Of a stretch of DNA of 64,000 nucleotides, positions 56,670 through 64,000 are shown in pieces. Source of the DNA: Urbifossiella sp046350095 (GTDB lineage Bacteria > Planctomycetota > Planctomycetia > Gemmatales > Gemmataceae); the NCBI GenBank assembly GCA_046350095.1, contig JAXMBA010000007.1:124001-188000 (forward strand), in the 5' to 3' direction. The notes below the pieces were generated by a model that ran no database searches, was not told where the DNA came from, and was given only the letters and a program-made list of their open reading frames with translations. Positions within the stretch are counted from its first letter, which is position 1, and each line of letters starts with the position of its first letter. A program made the position numbers and the translations under genes.

Positions 56670-58046
56670 TTAGTCGAGCTGGTATTCGGGGAGCGTCAAC
56701 ACCAGGTGCGCGACGGCGCGGGCGCGGTGGGCGTCGGCGTCGGCCGCGGACCAGTAGCCGGGGTGGCGCACGCCCTTGGCTTGCTCCAGATACGCCAGCA
56801 ACCGCTCGCGCGAGGCCGCGGGGAGGTCGCCCTGGAGGAACACGCCGAGGAGGAAATCGACCGCGTCGGCGTCGGTCGTCTTGCCGTGGCGGGCGAGCAG
56901 TGCGGCGGGGTCGCTGCGGCGGCCGAAGCGCGAATCCTCCGCGCTGGTGAGGGCGAGCGCCAGGTTGTTGCGGGCGAGCAGCGTCTGCGCGTTCAGCCAG
57001 GCCGGGCCGCCGTCCCAGCCCTTCACCGACGGCGGGGCGAACGGCACCTGCCCGAGCCCCGGCAGCGCTTCGGCCAGCGGCAGCGTGCCGACCGTCGCTT
57101 CGAGCCCGCGGACGATGCCGAGCGCGAACTCGACCGGCGGCTTGATCCGCTGCCGGTACGCGGCCGCGCTGAAGAACAGCTTCGACCGCAGAACCGTCGC
57201 CACGACGCGGCCGGTGTCGTAGCCGCTCTCGCGGAACTGCGTCGCCAGCGCGTCCAGCACCTCGGCGGCCGGCGGCTCGGCCTCGCTGACCAGGAACCGG
57301 TACAGCTTGCGCATCACGAACCGCGCGCACGCCGGGTGGTCGAGGCACATGCGGGCGATGTCGTCGCCGCGGAACGGGCCGGTGCGGCCGAACACCGTCT
57401 TCGGCGACGGGTCGTGGTCGCGGGGGGTGAACACGGCCGCGCCGCCGGTCACCTTGTAGCCCGTGAACGCCCGCGCCGCCTCGCGGATGTCGGTTTCCGT
57501 GTAGTTGCCGATGCCGAGGCTGAACAGTTCCATCAGCTCGCGGGCGTAGTTCTCGTTCGGCCGGCCGCGGACGCTCTCGGTGGTGTCGAGCCACACCATC
57601 ATGGCCGGGTCGGTGCCCATCTCGACGAGCAGGTCGCGGAAGCTGCCGAGGGCGTGGCGGTGAATCAGGCGGTACTGGCCGAGCATGAACCTGGCGTTGC
57701 CGACCTTGGCGTGGCTGGTCGCGAAGTGGTTGTGCCAGAACAGCGCCAGCTTCTCGCGGAGCGGGTGCGCCGTCTTGAGCATCCGGTCGAGCCACCACGC
57801 CGTCAGCCGCGGCAGCGGGGCGCCAGCGGGCAAGCTCCGCTCGCTCGCCATGAAGTCGGACGTGCGCGTGAAGTCGTCCGACTCGGGGCGGCCGGTCAGG
57901 ACGCGCTGCAGCGTCGCCTCGAAACCGTCGCGCACGGCGGCGTCGAGTTCGGCATGCGTGGGGCCGAAGCCGGTGCGGCGGAGGAGGTGACCGGCCTTGC
58001 GGCGGTCCCACGGGTCGGCGGCGGTGGGGAGGTAGGGGTCGAGCAT
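56670..58046 (-). CDS. DUF1800 domain-containing protein
   Basis: The 458-residue protein starts MLDPYLPTAADPWDRRKAGH. It shows the DUF1800 pattern: HLLRRTGFGPTHAELD, WWLDRMLKTAHPLREKLALF, WHNHFATSHAKVGN, YRLIHRHALGSFRDLL, GRPNENYARELMELFSLG, YTETDIREAARAFTGY and FVMRKLYRFLVS. No signal peptide is seen, though partners are exported. It is 12 nt upstream of DUF1501 and 4 nt after the unknown exported gene, so the three form an operon. Function unknown. Confidence 0.93.
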   Translation of the reverse strand: MLDPYLPTAADPWDRRKAGHLLRRTGFGPTHAELDAAVRDGFEATLQRVLTGRPESDDFTRTSDFMASERSLPAGAPLPRLTAWWLDRMLKTAHPLREKLALFWHNHFATSHAKVGNARFMLGQYRLIHRHALGSFRDLLVEMGTDPAMMVWLDTTESVRGRPNENYARELMELFSLGIGNYTETDIREAARAFTGYKVTGGAAVFTPRDHDPSPKTVFGRTGPFRGDDIARMCLDHPACARFVMRKLYRFLVSEAEPPAAEVLDALATQFRESGYDTGRVVATVLRSKLFFSAAAYRQRIKPPVEFALGIVRGLEATVGTLPLAEALPGLGQVPFAPPSVKGWDGGPAWLNAQTLLARNNLALALTSAEDSRFGRRSDPAALLARHGKTTDADAVDFLLGVFLQGDLPAASRERLLAYLEQAKGVRHPGYWSAADADAHRARAVAHLVLTLPEYQLD

Positions 58047-58050
58047 GAGG

Positions 58051-59766
58051 TTACTTCGGCTCCCAGATCACGTCCGCCCGGTACACGTTGCGGCCGATGT
58101 CGAGCTCGGCGCAGGCGGTGCCGAGGCCGCGCACCCATGCGGTCAGCGCGTCCACCTGCTTCCGCGCGTCCGCGAGGCCGACGCCACTCCGCAGCACCGC
58201 GTCGGTGATGAACGGCTCCGGCACACCCGCCAGGGCGTCGGCCGCTCCGGTCGCGTATCCCTTGCCCCGCCACACGGCCGCGCTGCCGGGCAGCGCCGCA
58301 GTCCGCCTCACTTCCGGGATGAGGCCCTTGCACACGTCCACGGTGCTGGCCACGACGAGGCTGTCGCCGACGACCGCGAAGCACGGCTCGAAGTTGTACC
58401 GCAGCCCGTCCGGGTCGCCGTCCAGCGCCTTGTTCTCGGGGAATCGCCAGCCGACGATCTTGACGCCGTCGTGTGTCGCTTCCGTCATCTTGAGGCCGAG
58501 CTGAAGGCTGGCGATGAGCGCCCCGGCGCGGATGGTCGCCGGCACGCCCGTGAGGAACTTCGGGTCGCGCGCCGAGGCCACGTAACCGAAGCCTGGCAGA
58601 ACTTGTCCGGGGGCCGTCTTGTACGGCTGCGTCGTGCGGTTCACGACGACGAGCCGGTGGTGCGGCCCCCACGCCTCCAGCAGTTCTCTGAACTTTGCGG
58701 ATCCCGGCAACAGCTTCGACAGGTCGGCGTTGGCCTTGTCGAGTTGGCCGACCATCTCGGCGGTGAACAGGTCGCCGCGCCGGGTCCAAGCGTGACCGAA
58801 GTCGAGGTAGAAGCTCTGGCTGTACACCACGCCCGCTGGCTCCAGCAGCGGCAGCGAACCGGGGCCGGTGTCGGCCGGCGTGTGGAGGGCGTAGCCGGCC
58901 GGGAAGCCGCCGCGGCCGCCCGGCAGCCGCACCGCGAACCGAAACCCACGCCCCTCGCGGTGGAGCCCGGCGGCGACGAAGTCGGACTGCCGCAGCGACG
59001 CCATCGTACCGCCGAGAACCATCTGGAACAGGAAGTCGTTGCGGGTGCTGTCGAGGAAGTCGCGGGTGGCCTGCGCCGATCGGACGGCGGCGAAATCAAC
59101 CCACACCCACGCCAACGGGTCGGCGGGCAGCGCCGCCCGTGCCGCCTCGACGCTCGGCTTCGCGGCCAGCGACCCCGCACGGTCCGCCGGCTGAGCCAGC
59201 GCCGCGGTCAGCGTCTCGGCGCGGTTGGAGATGAGCAGCGCGGCCCCGATGCGGCCGGCGAAAAAATCCTTCCCGAGCCGGGCGGTGTCGGCGCCGGCCT
59301 GCGTGCCACGGGCGACCTTGTCCTTCGACCCCTGCCGCTCCAGTTCTTCGTCCAGTGCCCGGATCACAAGGTCGAACGCCTTCCGGACCGTGGGCTCGTT
59401 CGTCCCCTGCACCACGAGCAGGGCCGGCTGATCGCCTTCGCCGAGCTGGCCGGCCACGACCGCCCCGCCGCCGGCGACCTGGTCCAGCAACTCGGGCCAC
59501 TTCGCACCGAGCTCACGCTCCACGTAGCCGAGCAGTTGGAGCCCGCGGCGGACAACCGGGCTGTCGAGCACGTCGCGGACGGGGCCGAGGTTCGGGGCCG
59601 ACTTCACGGCGTCGAGGCCGGTGACAGCTTCGGCCAGGGCCCGCGGGCGTTCGAACTTCAGGAAGAACCCCGCCTTCGCGGGAACGAAGCGGAGCGGATC
59701 GGGGGTGTTGGCGCGGGCGGCCGGCGCGACCGCGAAGAGAACGAGGAGTGCGGCCGGGCGGATCAT
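58051..59766 (-). CDS. Exported protein of unknown function at head of the DUF1800/DUF1501 operon
   Basis: The 571-residue protein starts at ATG 59766 with a signal peptide (MIRPAALLVLFAVAPAARA). It begins PDPLRFVPAKAGFFLKFERP and continues with mixed alpha/beta sequence, including DPLAWVWVDFAAVRSAQ, FAVRLPGGRGGFPAGY, LVVVNRTTQPYKTAPG and ISNRAETLTAAL. The start resembles DUF3352-type proteins, which assess exported substrates, but I cannot confirm a family. Stop and next start are only 4 nt apart. Confidence 0.65.
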   Translation of the reverse strand: MIRPAALLVLFAVAPAARANTPDPLRFVPAKAGFFLKFERPRALAEAVTGLDAVKSAPNLGPVRDVLDSPVVRRGLQLLGYVERELGAKWPELLDQVAGGGAVVAGQLGEGDQPALLVVQGTNEPTVRKAFDLVIRALDEELERQGSKDKVARGTQAGADTARLGKDFFAGRIGAALLISNRAETLTAALAQPADRAGSLAAKPSVEAARAALPADPLAWVWVDFAAVRSAQATRDFLDSTRNDFLFQMVLGGTMASLRQSDFVAAGLHREGRGFRFAVRLPGGRGGFPAGYALHTPADTGPGSLPLLEPAGVVYSQSFYLDFGHAWTRRGDLFTAEMVGQLDKANADLSKLLPGSAKFRELLEAWGPHHRLVVVNRTTQPYKTAPGQVLPGFGYVASARDPKFLTGVPATIRAGALIASLQLGLKMTEATHDGVKIVGWRFPENKALDGDPDGLRYNFEPCFAVVGDSLVVASTVDVCKGLIPEVRRTAALPGSAAVWRGKGYATGAADALAGVPEPFITDAVLRSGVGLADARKQVDALTAWVRGLGTACAELDIGRNVYRADVIWEPK

Positions 59767-59906
59767 GGGGGCGGTCCGGGAAAGGGAGGCGCGACTTAAG
59801 TTACCCGCTCTGGCCCACAACGGGTTTCAGGAAATCCGCGCCGCGGGCGGAACCCGCCGGGTCGTCCGGGGTTCCAACGGGTATCACGTCCTTCAGAGAT
59901 ACGAGC

Positions 59907-60326
59907 ATGTTCGCGCGAATGACGTTGGCCGCCGGGGCGACGCTGGCGGCGGTCCTGATGATCGGGTCCGACCCGCTCGAAGCTCAGGACAAGGCGAAGG
60001 CGAAGGCCAAGGCCACCGCGGCGGCGAAAGGTACCACGAAGGCGACCGCCAAGGTGACGGCGAAGGCCAAGGCGAAGTTCGAACCGCTGGACACCGGCGT
60101 GCTGTTCAAGAAGCTCGACACCAACAAGGATTTGCTCCTGGACGGCGACGAGTTCGGCCGCATCCTGTCTGTCGAACCGGCGCCGAAGGGTAAGGCCGCG
60201 AAGGACAAGGAGGCGCCGGACCTGCCGTTCATCTTCAAGAGCCTGGACGCCGACGGCGACAAGAAGCTGTCGCCGGACGAGTTCAAGGGCGTGGTCGGGG
60301 CCATCTACCCGAACGGCAAGCGGTAG
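59907..60326 (+). CDS. EF-hand calcium-binding protein, exported
   Basis: The 139-residue protein has a signal peptide (MFARMTLAAGATLAAVLMIG). An Ala/Lys-rich segment (KAKAKAKATAAAKGTTKATA, about 35-57) precedes two EF-hand loops: DTNKDLLLDGDE, where the usual Gly at position 6 is Leu, and DADGDKKLSPDE. Small EF-hand proteins are common in planctomycetes. The partner is unknown. Its stop abuts the stop of the convergent E1-beta gene. Confidence 0.8.
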   Translation: MFARMTLAAGATLAAVLMIGSDPLEAQDKAKAKAKATAAAKGTTKATAKVTAKAKAKFEPLDTGVLFKKLDTNKDLLLDGDEFGRILSVEPAPKGKAAKDKEAPDLPFIFKSLDADGDKKLSPDEFKGVVGAIYPNGKR

Positions 60327-61385
60327 TCACGCCGGCTCGGTCGCCAGCTCGCGCATCGCCTCCTTGATGTCCGCGAGCTGCGGCACGCTGTTCGACTCGT
60401 ACACCGTGTTCATACCGATCCCCGGCAGGTGCTTCCCCATCAGGCACCGCGGCCGGACCGCCAGGTCGTAGAAGTGTTCGTCCACGACCCGGCGGAGCAG
60501 GTGCTCGCCGAAGTTCGTCACCTCCGTGTCCTCGTTCACGATCAGCAGCCGGCCCGTCCTGAGCACGCTCGCCGACAGCAGGGGCCAGTCGTACGGGAAG
60601 ATGCTCCGCAGGTCGATCACCTCGAACGCGTGCCCGGCCTCGCGGGCCAGTTCGTCGGCGGCCTGCGCGCACAACGGCAGCGGCCGCCCGTAGCTTACCA
60701 CCGTTCCGCTCCCGCCTTCCCGAATCAGATCGGCCCGGCCGATGGGAACGACGTGTTCCCGAAGGTCCGGCCACTGCGGCTTCCACGCCGAGCGGTCGCC
60801 GATCGGCGCGTCGATCATCCGTGCCAGCTCCTCGGCGTCGGCCGGCTCGCCGGGGAGAAGCTTGTCGCCCTTCACCCGCAGCAGCGCCTTCGGCAGCAGT
60901 ACGAGTACGGGGTTGGGGTCAATGATGGCGGCGGTGACGAGTCCGTACGCGTCGAGCGGGTTGGACGGCATGACCACCTTCCACCCGCCGAGCCGGCTGG
61001 CCCAGCTCTCGAAGCTGTGCGAGTGGTACAGGCTTCCGCGGATGCCGGCCCCGTTGGGCGTCATCACGACGATCGGCATGTCGTACCCGCCGGCGCCGGC
61101 CCAGCGCTGGTTGCCGGCGATCTTGAACACGTCGATGGCGTTGAAGGCGTAGTCGGCGAACTGGATCTCGCACACCGGCCGGCCGCCGGCGTAGGCGATG
61201 CCCATCGCCGTGCCGAGGATGCCGCGCTCGTCGAGCGGCGAGTTCCACGCGGTCTTCAACCCCTGCGTGGCGGTGAAGACGCCGCCGAGCGGCGGCCCCA
61301 CGTCCTCTCCGAAGATGTCGGTCACGCCGAGGTGCGTCTCGCCGTAGTGGAGGGCCATCCGGACGGCCTGGACGAGCGTCGCCAT
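60327..61385 (-). CDS. 2-oxoacid dehydrogenase E1 component, beta subunit
   Basis: The 352-residue protein matches E1-beta: MATLVQAVRMALHYGE, FGEDVGPPLGGVFTATQGL, SPLDERGILGTAMGIAYAGG, EIQFADYAFNAID, RSLYHSHSFESW-like GSLYHSHSFESW, and VIDLRSIFPYDWPLLSASV with EDTEVTNFGEH. It should pair with an E1-alpha for pyruvate, branched-chain or acetoin dehydrogenase. No alpha subunit, E2 or E3 gene lies beside it. The E1-alpha may be encoded elsewhere. Confidence 0.9.
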   Translation of the reverse strand: MATLVQAVRMALHYGETHLGVTDIFGEDVGPPLGGVFTATQGLKTAWNSPLDERGILGTAMGIAYAGGRPVCEIQFADYAFNAIDVFKIAGNQRWAGAGGYDMPIVVMTPNGAGIRGSLYHSHSFESWASRLGGWKVVMPSNPLDAYGLVTAAIIDPNPVLVLLPKALLRVKGDKLLPGEPADAEELARMIDAPIGDRSAWKPQWPDLREHVVPIGRADLIREGGSGTVVSYGRPLPLCAQAADELAREAGHAFEVIDLRSIFPYDWPLLSASVLRTGRLLIVNEDTEVTNFGEHLLRRVVDEHFYDLAVRPRCLMGKHLPGIGMNTVYESNSVPQLADIKEAMRELATEPA

Positions 61386-61419
61386 GTGCGGCCCACGGGG
61401 AGGGTGTGTCCCTTCCAGT

Positions 61420-61833
61420 TTACGCAGTCACCGCCACGCCGATGCTCTCGAGAGCCTCGCGCACCTTCCCGCGGATCAAGTCGCGGACGACCCGGAATTC
61501 CTCCGGCGGCATATGCTTCGGGTCGGGGATCTGCCAGTCGGCTCGCACCGCGGCTCGGACGAGCGGGCAGGCGTCGCCGCAGCCCATCGTGGCGACGAAG
61601 TCGAACGGCACGTCGGGCAACTCGGTAAGGGGCTTCGACCCGTGCGTCGTAAGGTCGTAGCCGAGCTCGGCCATCGCCGCGACCGCCTTCGGGTTCACGA
61701 CCCCCGACGGCCGCGACCCGGAGCTGTACGCCTCGACGGCGGGGCCGCCGAGCATCCGGGCGAACGCCTCGGCCATCTGGCTGCGGTTGGCGTTCTCGAC
61801 GCACACGAACAGCACGCGCTTCACGTCGCTCAC
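61420..61833 (-). CDS. arsC: Arsenate reductase, low-molecular-weight phosphatase type
   Basis: The 137-residue protein starts at GTG 61833 (VSDVKRVLFVCVENANRSQ) with the LMW-phosphatase P-loop C-x5-R-S (CVENANRSQMAEAF). FDFVATMGCGDACPLV supplies the further redox cysteines, and DWQIPDPKHM is the general-acid loop. It reduces arsenate to arsenite using a thiol carrier. It sits 19 nt after the DUF6428 gene in an aquaporin-DUF6428-arsC set. The start could instead be GTG 61824 (VKRVLF). Confidence 0.87.
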   Translation of the reverse strand: MSDVKRVLFVCVENANRSQMAEAFARMLGGPAVEAYSSGSRPSGVVNPKAVAAMAELGYDLTTHGSKPLTELPDVPFDFVATMGCGDACPLVRAAVRADWQIPDPKHMPPEEFRVVRDLIRGKVREALESIGVAVTA

Positions 61834-61852
61834 GCGGGAATCTCCAGGGGCG

Positions 61853-62278
61853 TCAGGAACACCCGGCCACGCCACAGCGGTCCGGCGCGAGGCAGGCCGT
61901 GTGCTTGCCGCCGAGGTGGAATAGCAACCCTGCCGGGGTAACCTCCGCGGCCGTTACCGGCAACTGGGTGATGACGCCGGCGTCGTACTCGACCTCGATC
62001 GGCAAGTCGTCGGTGCCGAGTACCGGGGCGCCCAGTCGAACAATCCGCGCCAGCCTGCCGGCGTCGAGCCGGTGGGCGGTGTCGTCGGCCACCCACACCT
62101 GGAGGACGCAACTGCGGGACGAGCGTTGTACCCCACCGCAGTCGATGAAGTCTTTCGCGACGCGGCCCACCTCGGTGACGTGGAAGTGGGCGGGGACGAA
62201 GTCGCCGTCGGGGAGCATCAGGTGGAGCCCGGCCTCCGGGTGTGCGTCCAGTAGCGCCTTGAACTCGCTCAGCAACAT
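61853..62278 (-). CDS. DUF6428 family protein
   Basis: The 141-residue protein begins MLLSEFKALLDAHPEAGLHL and continues FVPAHFHVTEVGRVAKDFID, VQRSSRSCVLQVWVADDTAHRL and VEVEYDAGVITQLPV. It ends with three cysteines (CLAPDRCGVAGCS). DUF6428 proteins are found mainly in arsenic-resistance operons and their function is unknown. The terminal cysteines suggest metalloid binding, which is inference. It lies 4 nt after the aquaporin stop. Confidence 0.8.
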   Translation of the reverse strand: MLLSEFKALLDAHPEAGLHLMLPDGDFVPAHFHVTEVGRVAKDFIDCGGVQRSSRSCVLQVWVADDTAHRLDAGRLARIVRLGAPVLGTDDLPIEVEYDAGVITQLPVTAAEVTPAGLLFHLGGKHTACLAPDRCGVAGCS

Positions 62279-62282
62279 TACG

Positions 62283-62957
62283 TCACTCCGGGGCGGTGGC
62301 GGAACAGCAGCCGGTCTCGCGGACGCAGCGGCACGCGGGTACGGCGAGCGCGGCGCCGACGACGGGGGCCGTCAGGTAGAGCCACAGCCCGCCGAGTTGG
62401 CCGGCGACCAGGGCCGGTCCGAGCGACCGGGCGGGGTTCATCGACGCACCGCTGACCGGCCCGGCGAACAACGCCTCGAGCGCGACGACGCCGCCGATCG
62501 CCAGTCCGGCCGTGATCCCCTTCTCTTTCGCACCGGTTGAAACGCCCAGGATCACGAACATGAGCCCGGCCGTGAGCATCAGTTCCAGAACCCACGTCTG
62601 CGATTCGGGGCCCGACGGCGCGGTGCCGCCGAGGCTGACGGCGTCGGGGAATAAGGCGCGAACGGTCAGACTCGCCGCGAGGGCCCCCGCGCACTGGGCT
62701 GCGGCATACGGGAGCACCTCACGGCCCGGAAAGCGGCGGGCGAGGCGGAACGCGAGTGTCACGGCCGGGTTCAGGTGCGCCCCGGACACGTCGCCCAGGG
62801 CGGCGATTAGCGCGAACACGACGAGGCCGAACGTGAGGGCCACGCCGACGTGCGACACCGCCCCGGTGGCGTTCACGACGACGGCAGCTGTCCCGGCGAA
62901 CACGAGCGCGAACGTGCCGATCGCTTCGGCCGCGAGCCGCTTCCGGAGCGGGAGCAA
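62283..62957 (-). CDS. MIP-family aquaporin, probably arsenite/metalloid channel
   Basis: The 224-residue channel has six hydrophobic segments and both NPA motifs (GAHLNPAVT and GASMNPARS). The start is TTG 62957, supported by GGAGG 9 nt upstream on the minus strand. The C-terminus ends in CRCVRETGCCSATAPE, four cysteines absent from ordinary water channels. Placed before DUF6428 and arsC, it resembles the AqpS type that releases arsenite after reduction. Function as a metalloid channel is inferred from context. Confidence 0.85.
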   Translation of the reverse strand: MLPLRKRLAAEAIGTFALVFAGTAAVVVNATGAVSHVGVALTFGLVVFALIAALGDVSGAHLNPAVTLAFRLARRFPGREVLPYAAAQCAGALAASLTVRALFPDAVSLGGTAPSGPESQTWVLELMLTAGLMFVILGVSTGAKEKGITAGLAIGGVVALEALFAGPVSGASMNPARSLGPALVAGQLGGLWLYLTAPVVGAALAVPACRCVRETGCCSATAPE

Positions 62958-63042
62958 GGGAAGATCCTCCGGTCACCTTAGGCAGCCGACGACGGCGGTT
63001 CCGAGGTGCGAATCCCGCGGGGACACGATCCCCGTGCACCGA

Positions 63043-63465
63043 TCATGGCGACCCCAACAGGTACGCCGCGAGCCCGACCCCACCTGCCGCCAGCACGGTC
63101 GTTACTACAAGGCCGAACCCCTGACCGGGAGCAGAGGTGTCGCCACCGGACAGGAGCGTGCGCGTGTAGCGCCAGTGCCGCCAGCCGGCCAGTCCGAGCA
63201 CAAAGACGCCGAGCAGCACCAGGCCGACGCCGAGCCACATCGAACCGACGCGACCCTCCGGCACGGGACCGGCGCGGGCCGCGGCGAGTTCGCGGAGAAA
63301 TAGACCGAACCGGGCCACGACGAACCCGAACCCCATCAGCGCGAGGCCGGTCCGGACCCACGCCAGCAGGGTCCGCTCGGCGGCCAATACCACACGCGGG
63401 TCCACCGGCGGCGGCGTCACGGGGCGAGGCTCCACGAAAACATACTCGTCTACGCCGCGGGTCAC
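63043..63465 (-). CDS. DUF202 (YidH-family) membrane protein
   Basis: This 140-residue protein starts at GTG 63465, which overlaps the upstream TGA (GTGA), so translation is probably coupled. DUF202 features are VVLAAERTLLAWVRTGLALMG (residues 25-45) with the conserved RT-x-LAW-x-RT. Two further hydrophobic segments follow (MWLGVGLVLLGVFVLGLAG and LVVTTVLAAGGVGLAAYLLG). The function is unknown. A GTG at 63435 is a possible shorter start. Confidence 0.78.
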   Translation of the reverse strand: MTRGVDEYVFVEPRPVTPPPVDPRVVLAAERTLLAWVRTGLALMGFGFVVARFGLFLRELAAARAGPVPEGRVGSMWLGVGLVLLGVFVLGLAGWRHWRYTRTLLSGGDTSAPGQGFGLVVTTVLAAGGVGLAAYLLGSP

Positions 63466-64000
63466 TCCCGGACGAGTCCTCGGAAGTACGCCATGGTCCG
63501 CTTCAACCCCTCGGCGCGGTCCACCTTCGGCTCCCATCCCAACAAGCGCCGGGCCCGGGTGATGTCCGGTTGGCGCACCTTCGGGTCGTCCTGCGGCAGC
63601 GGCCGGTACTCGATCGTGCCCGGCCGGCCGCACAGGGCCAGAATCTCCTCCGCGAACTGGCGGATGGTGATCTCCGCCGGGTTGCCGACGTTCACCGGGT
63701 CGTGCTCGTCCGTCATCAACAGCCGGACGATGCCGTCAACAAGGTCCGTCACGTAGCAGAAGCTACGGGTCTGCGAGCCGTCACCGTAAACGGTCAACGG
63801 CTCGCCGCGTAGAGCCTGGTCCATGAAGTTTGGAAGAACCCGGCCGTCCTTCAGCCGCATCCGCGGGCCGTACGTGTTGAAAATGCGGACGATGTGCGTG
63901 TTGAGCCCGTGGACGCGGTGATAGGCCATCGTCATCGACTCGGCGAACCGCTTCGCCTCGTCGTACACGCCGCGTACGCCCACCGGGTTCACGTTCCCCC
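63462..64000 (-). CDS. UDP-glucuronic acid decarboxylase-like SDR (5' end cut by window edge)
   Basis: The visible 179 codons give the C-terminal half of an extended short-chain dehydrogenase. They begin GNVNPVGVRGVYDEAKRFAE, holding the catalytic Y-x-x-x-K (YDEAK). RIFNTYGPRM, GDGSQTRSFCYVTDLVDGI and RRLLGWEPKVDRAEGLKRT follow. The sequence matches UDP-xylose synthase/UDP-glucuronate decarboxylase closely. It makes UDP-xylose for surface glycans. The N-terminal Rossmann motif lies beyond the window. Confidence 0.88.
   Translation of the reverse strand, partial: GNVNPVGVRGVYDEAKRFAESMTMAYHRVHGLNTHIVRIFNTYGPRMRLKDGRVLPNFMDQALRGEPLTVYGDGSQTRSFCYVTDLVDGIVRLLMTDEHDPVNVGNPAEITIRQFAEEILALCGRPGTIEYRPLPQDDPKVRQPDITRARRLLGWEPKVDRAEGLKRTMAYFRGLVRE

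Noticed and set aside
56268..58208. A 646-codon plus-strand open frame opposite the DUF1800/DUF1501 genes
   Set aside because: The minus-strand genes have clear family motifs. The plus frame is an Arg/Gly/Val-rich shadow.
1..64000. CRISPR array, prophage, insertion sequence or toxin-antitoxin system
   Set aside because: No regularly spaced repeats, transposase, integrase or phage structural protein was seen in any supported gene.

Overview
The window looks like chromosomal DNA of a planctomycete, most likely the Gemmataceae. The grounds are very high GC, the planctomycete-typical pair DUF1501 plus DUF1800, a YdjY-domain protein, FG-GAP and PQQ-propeller secreted proteins, an exosortase, many small lipoproteins, and few strong Shine-Dalgarno sites. 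No rRNA, insertion sequence, phage or CRISPR array was seen. There is one tRNA gene. Both ends cut genes: a YdjY-domain protein on the left and a UDP-glucuronate decarboxylase-like enzyme on the right.

Layout. 1-5.9 kb (minus strand): secreted YdjY, PQQ-propeller and FG-GAP proteins, then two tandem-duplicated zinc-ribbon membrane proteins. 6.1-11.9 kb (plus): an exopolysaccharide/exosortase locus with exosortase, Wzz-type chain-length protein fused to a decayed tyrosine-kinase domain, EpsI, priming sugar transferase and a glycosyltransferase. 11.9-12.5 kb: a peroxiredoxin-like gene with an in-frame TGA exactly where its family has a redox cysteine, followed by a SECIS-like hairpin. I read it as a selenoprotein. 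12.5-16.1 kb: a di-haem cytochrome c peroxidase and a two-domain metallo-beta-lactamase-fold protein. 16.2-19.5 kb: hisD-hisC-hisB. 19.5-22.1 kb: ACP phosphodiesterase, tRNA nucleotidyltransferase and a convergent glycosyltransferase. 22.6-27.7 kb: an ISC iron-sulfur assembly cluster (Rrf2 regulator, iscS, iscU, iscA, hscB, tRNA-Val, hscA) without ferredoxin.

27.7-30.1 kb: HtrA-type protease, a TPR-like protein and a VOC protein. 30.2-35.6 kb: a tightly coupled six-gene operon led by lpxA with an FAD oxidoreductase, two GT2 enzymes, an epimerase-like protein and a TIM-barrel isomerase, probably building a surface glycolipid. 35.6-39.4 kb (minus): M42 peptidase, purH, tilS. 39.5-43.3 kb (plus): DUF2752 protein, lipoprotein, a class IV aminotransferase homologue lacking its PLP lysine, universal stress protein, larE and a small protein. 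43.3-46.1 kb (minus): LptA-like protein, N-formylglutamate amidohydrolase-like protein and two small exported proteins. 46.2-55.3 kb: TPR protein, gnd, SCO protein, a Tat-signal-bearing TPP enzyme, exported proteins and a D-malate/tartrate dehydrogenase-like enzyme. 55.4-59.8 kb (minus): an operon of an unknown exported protein, DUF1800 and DUF1501. 59.9-64 kb: EF-hand protein, orphan E1-beta, an arsenic module (aquaporin, DUF6428, arsC), a DUF202 protein and the truncated sugar-nucleotide enzyme.

Most convergent gene ends carry strong inverted repeats that should act as terminators. Several genes have a TATAAT-like -10 box ending 7-8 nt before the start codon, which predicts leaderless mRNAs. 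The most interesting single locus is the candidate selenoprotein at 11907-12491.
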